Shown one piece after another: positions 43,801 to 50,746 of a stretch of DNA of 54,538 bases. The DNA is taken from contig CANJIU010000065.1 in NCBI GenBank assembly GCA_947474365.1, forward strand, positions 1-54,538. The letters are read 5' to 3'. Made by a program: the position numbers and the translations under genes. Origin of the DNA: Opitutia bacterium. Its GTDB lineage: Bacteria > Verrucomicrobiota > Verrucomicrobiia > Opitutales > Opitutaceae. Position 1 is the stretch's first letter, and each line of letters begins with the position of its first letter. The notes beneath the pieces were generated by a model, which was given only the letters and a program-made list of their open reading frames with translations, had not been told where the DNA came from and did no database searches.

Positions 43801-44096
43801 CCAAGGTTCGTGTTGAGGCGGCTCCCCGCGAGCGTGTGCTCGACGGCGTAGCCGATGTCGTTCGGCGAGGTTCCCACCACGAACGGAGAAAGCTTCGTGA
43901 CGTCTTCACCGTCGGTCGAGCCGGATGCGGTGGACGAGCTGAGTTGGAGCGACACGGCGCCGGGTTTCGGATCCGCGGCCTTCGGCCGCACGGGAGCGGA
44001 CTGCGAAAATCCGGCGACGGACCAGGCCACGGACAAAACGAGGCAGACGAGCAGGTGAGACCGGGAGCGGGAACGACTCTGATGATGGGGATTCAT
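40851..44096 (-). CDS. TonB-dependent receptor TBDR6 (long class)
   Basis: 1081 residues, the largest receptor here. The signal peptide has an unusually basic n-region (SRSRSRSHLLVCLVLSVAWSVAGFSQ). LSPFVV at 69-74 is the TonB-contact candidate, followed by GYAVEHTLAGSRLNTNLGDL. The plug shows NRVRGIGPPDKAHN, SVEINRGPNSLLFGLGSAAG (EINRGPNSLLFG is the plug motif) and IVNQSSSQANL. The barrel ends WYLTSTFTF with terminal Phe. The beta-helix gene overlaps its 3' end by about 30 bp (or 4 bp with the TTG start). It is divergent from S8 across a 420-bp spacer. Ligand unknown, probably the beta-helix enzyme's products. Confidence 0.94.
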   Translation of the reverse strand: MNPHHQSRSRSRSHLLVCLVLSVAWSVAGFSQSAPVRPKAADPKPGAVSLQLSSSTASGSTDGEDVTKLSPFVVGTSPNDIGYAVEHTLAGSRLNTNLGDLAASITVVTRQQMLDTGSLDMNDIFLYEANTEGTRNYTAFTFNDQGGVSDTASVSPSTANRVRGIGPPDKAHNYYASISTLPFDVYNTESVEINRGPNSLLFGLGSAAGIVNQSSSQANLKRRSNEVSLRYGSADSYRSSFRINQPLIAGKLALFAAGLYDSRGFTRKPSYDISRRGYLAGTYALTARTTIRANYERFNGSTRRPNTVTPQDGITEWRQAGSPTWDPITFTVTANGVATRLPNSTLTNITGLQIGAGSFPAMYYDHGKPVLWMQSALSTADLRGPFPGTLPQMAQSSTLIFKQATTRPLYRVQGITDRSLYDWGSLNATAGNVSDRQAQVYNVEIDQQLARTLFLQAGWYRQDFREYSAAYNAVNMIVIDPNTRLLDGTANPFLGRPFFRYSNGSDALTPTLNDNFRLSLAYQLDLRKKSGWMKWLGSHQFFAIGTTRKVESTNYRSNEVVTDNHTWINPAVRFSGGAGVVTQGSMITPQIYVGGKDGNITQDPGLVVHGPMDIPLRWNRPNPDGSFSWVNEPAHLDQAYNANSNRSYQNTDSLTLGMQSSLLNDRIVPTLGFRRDKNVSKTTRTLVVDPATGFLNLGNLDVFNPAQETFGNTRTAGVVVKPFRWVSLTYNQSRNFTPAALRVDISGNVLPLPKGAGKDYGLRFNLFENKLVLGLNYFEGSAERARGTQADSFMFRVARVEAAFIAWATNVAQQRLGAAASTSAVAAEVARITQLPVGYVPPPLGTISSSSTVEAKGVEAQLIYNPLRNWNIKATLGQQKTVYSNIAPEFDVYTEPRLPVWQSARDVSGALYWTLNNTPDLGNASAFWAQNVDNPMKLAKALEGKRTQGQRNWQASAISTYRVTQGSLKSFEFGGGLRLQDRAIIGYLGAPADADGVVRKLEPSKPVYDSPRPAADFWISKAVTLPRIFGADVRAKIQLNVRGAFENGNRLEPIAVNPNGVANTYRIVDPREWYLTSTFTF

Positions 44097-44516
44097 GGCG
44101 TGGGATGGAGATACCGTGGGTGGAGTCGATCTGGGCGGGTCCTCATCCCTCGGTGAATGAAGCCGAACGGCTCGGATCGGCGCGTCAGCAGGACGTCAGT
44201 AACACAGACAAAAGTTGGGGACAGGGGGGGGGCGGAAACTACCGGGGACTGAACTGCGAACCTTCAATCACACCCAAGATATGTTGTCACCTGCGGATTC
44301 CGCACTCATTCGGGCGGGACGCATCCCACTCTCTTGCAGACGGGGTGCAGACGTAGGCGAAGCCTCGTCTGCGAGGTGCGGACGAGCGCCTGCGGCGCTA
44401 CGTCCGCGCCCCGTTGGATCGAGTCACGGCAAGAAACGGAGATGCGCTCTTTGGGCACCCGCCCGCAATCAAGTGTTGATCGTCCGTCGTTCCCCGTTCA
44501 CCACGCTTGCATCCCC
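44097..44516. other. divergent intergenic region between TBDR6 and S8
   Basis: 420 bp without a credible gene. It includes a G-rich run near 44215-44235 and a palindromic repeat at 44338-44407. Promoters for TBDR6 and S8 must lie here, but I could not pick convincing -35/-10 boxes. A longer reading frame into S8 from 44334 runs through the repeat and lacks a signal peptide at its start, so it is not used. Confidence 0.45.
44338..44407. repeat. GTCCGC-type hairpin repeat upstream of S8
   Basis: GCGGACGAGCGCC (44378-44390), loop TGC, then GGCGCTACGTCCGC (44394-44407) form a strong stem with one extra base. Just before it, GCAGACGTAGGCGAAGCC and TCGTCTGC (about 44347-44372) form a second, weaker hairpin. 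This doublet looks like another dispersed intergenic repeat family. No ORF. Confidence 0.6.
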
Positions 44517-45872
44517 GTGAAACGTCTCCTCCTCCTCGCCACCCTCGCGTGCCTCCGGACCCTCGCGTCCGCCGCCGACACCAAGCCCCTCAACATTCTC
44601 GTCCTCTACGCCGACGACTGGCGCTTCGACACCCTCGGCTGTGCCGGCAATCCCGTCGTCAAGACGCCCAACCTCGACCAGCTCGCCCGCGAGGGCATGC
44701 GGTTCACGCACAATTGTGTGACGACCGCGATTTGCGGCGTGAGCCGAGCCACGCTTTTCACGGGCCAGTGGATGTCGCGCCACGGCAATCCGGCGTTCGA
44801 AGCGTTCAAGACCCCGTGGGCCGAGACCTATCCCGGCCTGCTGCGCACCCACGGCTATTACGTCGGCCACATCGGCAAGTGGCACAACGGACCGTTTCCC
44901 AAGGCCAACTTCGATTTCGGCCGCTCCTACAGCGGCACGCACTGGATCAACGAACCCGACGGCACCCGGATCCACGTCACGCAGAAAAACGAAAACGACG
45001 CGCTCGAGTTCCTCCGCACCCGCCCGACCGGCAAGCCGTTCGTCCTCACGCTCGCCTTTTTCGCGACCCACGCCGAGGACAGGAATCCGCTCCAGTACCT
45101 GCCGCAGCCCGGCAGCATGGCGCTCTACCGGGATGTCACGGTCCCCGTACCCAAGACCTCGACCGACGAGTATTTCAAGCGGCTGCCGCCGTTCATCGCC
45201 AACGAGCAGAACGAGGGTCGCGTGCGCTACCACTGGCGCTTCGACACCCCGGAGAAGTACCAGACGATGATGAAAAATTACTATCGCCTCGCGTCCGAAG
45301 TGGACACCACGTGCGGTCGCGTGCTGGAGGAATTGCGCAAACAGGGCGCGCTCGACCACACGCTCGTCATCTTCACCGGCGACAACGGCTACTTCCATGC
45401 CGAGCACGGTCTCGCCGACAAATGGTATCCCTACGAAGAGAGTATCCGCGTGCCACTCATTGTGCGCGATCCGCGGATGCCGGCCGCAAAACGCGGTCAG
45501 ACCAACGACGACTTCACGCTCAACGTCGATCTCGCGCCCACGTTTCTCGCCGCCGCGAAAGTCGCTGCGCCCGCCCGCATGCAGGGCCGTGACCTTTCGC
45601 CGCTCTATCTCGCCGCCAAGCCACCCGCCTGGCGCACCGAGTTTTTCTACGAGCACGCCACGATTCGCAACGTGAACTTCATCCCGTCCTCCCAAGCACT
45701 CGTGCGCAAAGATGTGAAATACCTTTTCTGGCCCGACTTCTCCCACGAGGAGCTCTTCGATCTGAAGGCCGACCCGAAGGAGGAGCGCACGCTCGCTGCC
45801 GCGCCTGAGAAGGCGAAGACGCTCGCGAGCCTCCGGGAGCGGTTCAAGGAATTGAAGGCGGCGGCGCAGTGA
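44517..45872 (+). CDS. secreted S1-family sulfatase S8 with CGVSR motif
   Basis: 451 residues from GTG at 44517, which directly begins the signal peptide (KRLLLLATLACLRTLASAA). Asp33-Asp34 are in YADDWRFDTLG. The maturation motif is C73-G74-V75-S76-R77: Val stands where Pro or Ala is usual, then ATLFTG. IGKWHNGPF and FTGDNGYFHAEHGLADKWYP follow (cited in parts: FTGDNGYFHAEHG, LADKWYPYEESIRVPLIVRD). The DK-xx-YEES-RVPL block resembles GlcNAc-6-sulfatase-like S1_11 enzymes. It stands alone, divergent from TBDR6 and convergent with S9 over a repeat-filled gap. It is probably active if Val is tolerated in the motif. Confidence 0.93.
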   Translation: MKRLLLLATLACLRTLASAADTKPLNILVLYADDWRFDTLGCAGNPVVKTPNLDQLAREGMRFTHNCVTTAICGVSRATLFTGQWMSRHGNPAFEAFKTPWAETYPGLLRTHGYYVGHIGKWHNGPFPKANFDFGRSYSGTHWINEPDGTRIHVTQKNENDALEFLRTRPTGKPFVLTLAFFATHAEDRNPLQYLPQPGSMALYRDVTVPVPKTSTDEYFKRLPPFIANEQNEGRVRYHWRFDTPEKYQTMMKNYYRLASEVDTTCGRVLEELRKQGALDHTLVIFTGDNGYFHAEHGLADKWYPYEESIRVPLIVRDPRMPAAKRGQTNDDFTLNVDLAPTFLAAAKVAAPARMQGRDLSPLYLAAKPPAWRTEFFYEHATIRNVNFIPSSQALVRKDVKYLFWPDFSHEELFDLKADPKEERTLAAAPEKAKTLASLRERFKELKAAAQ

Positions 45873-45931
45873 GGAAGCGCCGGACCCCTGGCGACCACGC
45901 CGTGCCTCGTTAACGCGAGTACGAGTACGTC

Positions 45932-46081
45932 CCGGGGACGCGACGCCCTCTCGTCGCGTTTCTCCGGGCGCAACCTGTTTTTGGACCTGCGGAAAACGCG
46001 CTCGACTCCGATCGCGCTATTCCTGGAGCCGCGACGACCGTCGCGGTTTCAATCCACGCGACGAGGGCGTCGCGTCCCCAG
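45932..46081. repeat. palindromic repeat, GGGGACGCGACGCCC family, copy 4 (split by insert)
   Basis: The left arm CCGGGGACGCGACGCCC continuing TCTCGTCGCG (45932-45958) and right arm CGCGACGAGGGCGTCGCG then TCCCCAG (46057-46081) are the same pair as copy 1, but separated by about 98 bp. Inside is a perfect hairpin CCGCGACG-AC-CGTCGCGG at 46029-46046, the same module as in copy 2. It fills the convergent S8/S9 gap and could stop transcription both ways. Confidence 0.88.
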
Positions 46082-46125
46082 GACTTCAGAGCACCCTGCG
46101 CAAGTGTCGCAATGGCGCGGCGGCC

Positions 46126-47565
46126 TCACTCCGCGTGCCGCTTGGCCTTGGAGATGCCGCCCTTCCAGATGTCGTACTTCGGGTCGGCGTAGCGGGTGAA
46201 AAACGTGTCGACGCGTCCGGCGAGTTCCGCGCGCCTCGCCTCGGTGCCCGGCTGGCCGTAGAGGTTGAACCGTTCCCGCGGGTCCTTCTTCATGTCGTAG
46301 AGTTCGTACGGCCCGTTGGGAAACCGCGCGACGTATTTCCAGTCATCGGTCCGGACCGCGCGGACCGTTTCCATCTCGTAGAACATCACGTTTTCCCAGT
46401 CCTTCACATTGCCATGGATCGCGGCGCCGAAGTCGCGGCCCGGTGATTTCGGGGCCTGCGGCATCTTCGCGCCCAGACCCAGTTCGCCCAACACGGTCGG
46501 AAGAAAATCGTAGTTGCTCACAATGATGTCGCTGCTGTGACCGGCCGGAATCTTCGCCGGACGCCGAAAAATTAGCGGTATTTGCATCATCAACTCGTGC
46601 GCACCGATCGGACGGAAGTGATCGCCCATGCCCCACATGCCGTTCTGTCCGCCCATCCAGCCCTGGTCTGACGCGTAGACCACGAGCGTGTTGTCATCGA
46701 GCCCGAGGCGTTTGAGCGTCGCCATGATGTCGCCGACGCCGTCGTCCACTCCGCTCACCTCCGCGGCAACGCGCTCCATCGCGTTCTGCTGGTTGTGAAA
46801 CTGCTTGTTGGCATGCTGCCACGGATGCATCGCATCCACCGGGAAGCTCGTGAAATGCTTTCCCTTGTAGTACTCCGCATGCCGATTCTTCGGCGGGTGC
46901 GTCATCAACTGGCCGAGCGAATACGGACCGTTGTAAGCGAGAAAGAGAAAAAACGGACGCTCCTTGTTCTGCTCGATGAACTCGACGCCCTTGCGTGTCC
47001 AAAGATCGGTCGTGTAGCCGGCCTCCTTGCGCACCGCCCCGTGCTCGATCACGTCCTGATTGTAGAACTCATTCGTGTGGCCGTCCGGCTTGGTGATCCA
47101 GAAGCTGAAGCCCTCCGACGGCTTGAGGTTGTCGCCCAAGTGCCACTTGCCGCTCAGACCGCAGGTGTAACCCGAGTCGCGCAGCACTTCGCCGAGCGAC
47201 GTGAACTCCTTCAGCGTGTTGTACGCCTGCGGTCCCATCATGAATTTGGGATCGAGGAAGGAATGCACCCCGTGCTGCGACGGGATGAGCCCGGTGAGAA
47301 ACGTCGCGCGCGTCGGCGAGCACACCGGATTGCTGCTCAGCGCCCGGGTGAAGCGCGCGCCCTCTTTCGCCAGCTTGTCGATGTGGGGCGTACGAATATC
47401 GGGATTGCCGTAGCAGCCCAGGGTCCACGCGCCCTGATTGTCGGTGAGGATGAAGACGAGATTCGGTGGACGGTCCGCAGCGCTGAGCCGGCCGAGGCCC
47501 AGCAGCAGGGTGAACGTTGCGATCAGGAACGCAGTCGGGGTGAATCGGAAACGGGGCGGGTTCAT
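46126..47565 (-). CDS. secreted S1-family sulfatase S9 (TDNQG / SDQG variant)
   Basis: 479 residues with signal peptide MNPPRFRFTPTAFLIATFTL extending to about 30 (LGRLSAA). The first metal block is TDNQG: Asp42 is followed by Asn43 where Asp is usual. The formylglycine motif is canonical, C82-S-P-T-R86, then ATFLTG. SGKWHLGDN gives Lys/His. The second metal block is YASDQGWMGGQNG, with Asp-Gln. Later AHELMMQIPLIFRRPAKIPAG replaces the GGK/EGG block. Both metal blocks deviate from DD / DN, yet the fold and Cys are intact, so I read it as a distinct subfamily rather than a dead enzyme. It is 167 bp downstream of P1 and may be co-transcribed with the beta-propeller set. Confidence 0.93.
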   Translation of the reverse strand: MNPPRFRFTPTAFLIATFTLLLGLGRLSAADRPPNLVFILTDNQGAWTLGCYGNPDIRTPHIDKLAKEGARFTRALSSNPVCSPTRATFLTGLIPSQHGVHSFLDPKFMMGPQAYNTLKEFTSLGEVLRDSGYTCGLSGKWHLGDNLKPSEGFSFWITKPDGHTNEFYNQDVIEHGAVRKEAGYTTDLWTRKGVEFIEQNKERPFFLFLAYNGPYSLGQLMTHPPKNRHAEYYKGKHFTSFPVDAMHPWQHANKQFHNQQNAMERVAAEVSGVDDGVGDIMATLKRLGLDDNTLVVYASDQGWMGGQNGMWGMGDHFRPIGAHELMMQIPLIFRRPAKIPAGHSSDIIVSNYDFLPTVLGELGLGAKMPQAPKSPGRDFGAAIHGNVKDWENVMFYEMETVRAVRTDDWKYVARFPNGPYELYDMKKDPRERFNLYGQPGTEARRAELAGRVDTFFTRYADPKYDIWKGGISKAKRHAE

Positions 47566-47732
47566 GGGTGGAATTAGAACGCGCCTTTTACGCGAATCGT
47601 CCAGAGCGAACCGTCGCGTTCACGAGGGCGGAGCAACGGGGCCGGACGTGGGGGAACCGATGGTGGGGCCGTCGCCGCCGTGCGCGTTTTCGAAGCTGGT
47701 GCCGCGGCGTGGCTTCAAGACGCGGTCCGGCC

Positions 47733-49208
47733 CTACTCGCATCGCAGCGAATACAGCTTGGCGCGCGCACCGGCGAGTTCCACCTGCACCTCGCGGCCCT
47801 GCAGCGCGGCGAGGTCGGCGCCGCTCCGCCAGGAGACTGCCAGGCCCGTGGCATTGCCGAGGACGGGGAGGCAGTCATCGATGGCGTATCCCGGGATCGG
47901 AGTGCCATCGGCGTCCCGCAACCCGAGGCGCAGCGTGCCGAGGGCGCCGGTATCGACGTTGAGCCGCAGGCGCGGGCCGGTGATCCTGACCGGTGCGCAG
48001 CGCGCACGGCCGCCGGACGCCGGGAAATCGAGCGACACAAATCCGTCCACGCGGTGCACGTGGCGGAAGATGGCGCCGTCACCCCGTTTTTCGCGGCCGG
48101 GCGTATCGCCGTGACTCGTACGGTAGCCGGTGCCGTATTGCCAGATCTCATCGCCCCGCACCACGAGGCCGGTCCCGAGGTAGAGCATGCCGCCGCTCTC
48201 CGAACCGGCGAGGCCCGGCTTCAGGTAGGGCTCCCGGCGGTAGCGCTCCCACGTCTTCCCGTCGCGGCTGCCCACAAATTGAATCTCGGTCCGGCCGTCG
48301 CTGTGGTGCGGCGAATTGACCGCGTGACGAAAGATGGCCGGAAAGCCGACATACCAGGACGGGTCGACCGGATAGGGCTGGATCGCATTGGTGTAGATGT
48401 CCGTGTCGGGCGGATCCTCCCCGTCGCAGACCAGCGCATCGGGGAGTTCGTCGCGCAGAAACGGATCGCGGCTCCGGTCCGCCGGCCGCGACTGATTGCG
48501 CGGACGCGCGGGCACGATTCCACTGGGACGGTCGAGCCGCTCGGACTCCAGGCGGACGACCTTGCGGTTGGCACCGACACCCTGGTCCGACGGATTCCAG
48601 GCGCGGAAATACGAGACGTACCGGCCGAGGCGGGCATCCCAAAACGTGACGTTCTGTGAGTCCGCCTCGAACGGCAGCAACGGCCGTTCGTCGCGCTTCC
48701 AAGTGTAGCCCTCGGGCGAAGTGAAGCGATGGATGCCGCCGCCTTTCCCGACGGAGCTGACGTACACGTAGCGCTCCTGCGGATTCGCGGTGTGATCGTC
48801 GCGGAAGACGTTGCCCTCGAGATTGTGGATGCCGACCAGATTGTGCGCGCGGCCACCGCGGTACTCGACCACGCCAAGCTCGGGCTTCACCCAGTGCAAT
48901 CCGTCGACCGACTCCGCGTAGGCGAGATTGCCCTTCTTGTCCTTGTCGCGGCACACATACCACATCCGCAGCTTCCCGCCGTCGTCGAGCACCGTGAGGT
49001 AGAAGGTGATCATGAACTCCTCCCAGGGTTTGTCCGCGCGGATGACAATCTCGGACGATCGCGGTGGATTGACCACCAGCGCCGCCCCGTCGGCCTCGCG
49101 CACGAAAGCGGGATCGAGGAACAGGTGGCGGGTCGGTGCGCCGGCGGACGCGCCCGCCGGCGCACCGGCGAACGCCAGCCAGCCCAAGGCGAGGAGGTGT
49201 GGTTTCAT
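47733..49208 (-). CDS. secreted beta-propeller protein P1 (GH32/43-like) with C-terminal sandwich module
   Basis: 491 residues from the ATG at 49208 (signal peptide MKPHLLALGWLAFAGAPAGA). A GTG at 49220 adds four residues and is less likely. The mature protein opens RHLFLDPAFVREADGA. Asp-box-like turns, ESVDGLHW, TSPEGYTW and GSRDGKTW, mark propeller blades. RMWYVCRD, GTGLVVRGDEIWQYGTGY and HRVDGFVSLD are shared with P2 and P3. About residues 412-491 form a separate beta-sandwich-like module (LRLNVDTGALGTLRLGL ... LQGREVQVELAGARAKLYSLR). Overall it resembles unclassified GH32/GH43-like proteins. Three acidic residues in FLDP, DGLHW and DEIWQY could be catalytic, but I cannot assign them. Last gene of the four-propeller set. 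Confidence 0.85.
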   Translation of the reverse strand: MKPHLLALGWLAFAGAPAGASAGAPTRHLFLDPAFVREADGAALVVNPPRSSEIVIRADKPWEEFMITFYLTVLDDGGKLRMWYVCRDKDKKGNLAYAESVDGLHWVKPELGVVEYRGGRAHNLVGIHNLEGNVFRDDHTANPQERYVYVSSVGKGGGIHRFTSPEGYTWKRDERPLLPFEADSQNVTFWDARLGRYVSYFRAWNPSDQGVGANRKVVRLESERLDRPSGIVPARPRNQSRPADRSRDPFLRDELPDALVCDGEDPPDTDIYTNAIQPYPVDPSWYVGFPAIFRHAVNSPHHSDGRTEIQFVGSRDGKTWERYRREPYLKPGLAGSESGGMLYLGTGLVVRGDEIWQYGTGYRTSHGDTPGREKRGDGAIFRHVHRVDGFVSLDFPASGGRARCAPVRITGPRLRLNVDTGALGTLRLGLRDADGTPIPGYAIDDCLPVLGNATGLAVSWRSGADLAALQGREVQVELAGARAKLYSLRCE

Positions 49209-49239
49209 GGAGGGAGTCACAAAGTCGATGACCTGATGT

Positions 49240-50682
49240 TCAATCTTCGAACCGAAAAGAGTAGAGCTTGGTGCGCTGGGATCGAAACTCGATCGTCACT
49301 TCCCTGCCCTGCAAGGCGGACAAGCCCGCGCCGTCCGCCCAGGTGACCACCGCCCCGGTGGAATTGGTCTCAAGCCTTCGGCACGCCTCCACTCCGAACC
49401 CAGGCAGCGGGCTGCCATCGGCGCCGATCAGTCCAACCTGCATCCCTCCGAGCGCGCCTGTGTCGAGGTTGAGCAGGAGCCGCCGCCCCGTCACCCTGAT
49501 CGCGACCGTCCGTGCCGTGCCGGCCTCGTTGCCGGTGTCCAGCGACACGAACCCGTCCACCCGCTGGACGAAACGGTGGATTGAGCCGTCGGTCTGCCGC
49601 GCGCGGCCGGCCTTGTCGCCGTGCGTCGTCCGATAACGGGTTCCGTACTGCCAGATCTCGTCGCCCCGCACGACCAGGCCCGTTCCCATGAAGATCATGC
49701 CGCCGTCCGCCGGCCCCGGCCGTCCGGGGCCGGCGTAGACCTCGCGCCCGTAACGGTGCCAGGTGACGCCGTCCCGGCTGCCGACAAACTGCACCTCCGT
49801 CCGGCCGTCGTTAAAGTGCGGCGAGTTGGCATTGAAGTGCCGGTAGAGGGCGGGGAACCCGACATACCAGTGCGGATCGATCGGATACGGCTGGATTGAG
49901 TTGGTATAGACGTCGACATCCGGCGGATCCCGCTCGTCGCATTGGAGCATCACCGGCAGGTCACCCATGCGAACTCCCGGCTGCTGTTTGGGGTCGCTGC
50001 CGAGCCGGCCAACGAGGCTGTCGGTCTCGAGCAGGACGACTTTCCGGCGCAGCGTGTGCTCGTACGGGGCCTTGGGATCCTTGCCGCGCGTGTAGACGCG
50101 GTATTTTCCCCGCCGGTTGTCCCAGAACGCCACGGTCTGGGTGTCGGGCGCGAACCGCACGAGCGGTTCGTCATGGCGCGTCCAGCGCAAGCCATCGGGC
50201 GAGGTGAAACGAAAGACCCCTCCGCTCCCCGCGGAGACGTAGACATACTGCTCGTCGCCCGCGCCCCGGGGATCGCGATAGACCGCCCCCTCAAGCGCGT
50301 GGAGGCCGACGAGGTTGTTCGCCGTTCCGCCCTCGTACTCGACGATCCCGAGCTCGGGCTTGGTCCAGTTCAGTCCGTCATCAGATTCCGCATACGCAAC
50401 ATTCGGCTGGTTCCGGGCGTCGCGGCAAACATACCACATCCGCAGCCGCCCGCCCTCCTCGCGCACGGTCGTGTAGAACGTGATCATGAGCTGCTCCCAC
50501 GGCCGGTCGGGCACCAGCACGCGTTCTTCGCGGAGAGGCGGGTTGACCACCAGCGCCGCCCCGTGGGACTCGCGCACGAGAGCGGGATCGAGGAACAGGT
50601 GGCGGGTCGGGCCTCCGACGGGCGCGCCCGCCAGCGCACCGGCGAACACCAGCCAGCCCAAGGCGATGAGATTCGTTTTCAC
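49240..50682 (-). CDS. secreted beta-propeller protein P2, paralogue of P1 and P3
   Basis: 480 residues from GTG at 50682, which starts the signal peptide (KTNLIALGWLVFAGALAGA, nearly the same as P1's). An ATG at 50733 would add 17 residues without signal character. The body follows P1 closely: RHLFLDPALVRESHGAALVVNPP (cited in parts: HLFLDPALVRE), RMWYVCRD, ESDDGLNW, TSPDGLRW, GSRDGVTW, TGLVVRGDEIWQYGT and QRVDGFVSLDTG. The C-terminal module spans about 400-480 (LLLNLDTGALGGMQVGL ... LQGREVTIEFRSQRTKLYSFRFE, in parts). It lies 64 bp after P3 and 31 bp before P1. The triplicate is a clear tandem duplication. Function inferred as glycan cleavage or binding. Confidence 0.85.
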   Translation of the reverse strand: MKTNLIALGWLVFAGALAGAPVGGPTRHLFLDPALVRESHGAALVVNPPLREERVLVPDRPWEQLMITFYTTVREEGGRLRMWYVCRDARNQPNVAYAESDDGLNWTKPELGIVEYEGGTANNLVGLHALEGAVYRDPRGAGDEQYVYVSAGSGGVFRFTSPDGLRWTRHDEPLVRFAPDTQTVAFWDNRRGKYRVYTRGKDPKAPYEHTLRRKVVLLETDSLVGRLGSDPKQQPGVRMGDLPVMLQCDERDPPDVDVYTNSIQPYPIDPHWYVGFPALYRHFNANSPHFNDGRTEVQFVGSRDGVTWHRYGREVYAGPGRPGPADGGMIFMGTGLVVRGDEIWQYGTRYRTTHGDKAGRARQTDGSIHRFVQRVDGFVSLDTGNEAGTARTVAIRVTGRRLLLNLDTGALGGMQVGLIGADGSPLPGFGVEACRRLETNSTGAVVTWADGAGLSALQGREVTIEFRSQRTKLYSFRFED

Positions 50683-50746
50683 GCGAGAACGGTCGGAGCC
50701 GCGGCGGCGCGTGGAGCAAGGGACGACGTGCATCGCGGCGAAGGGT

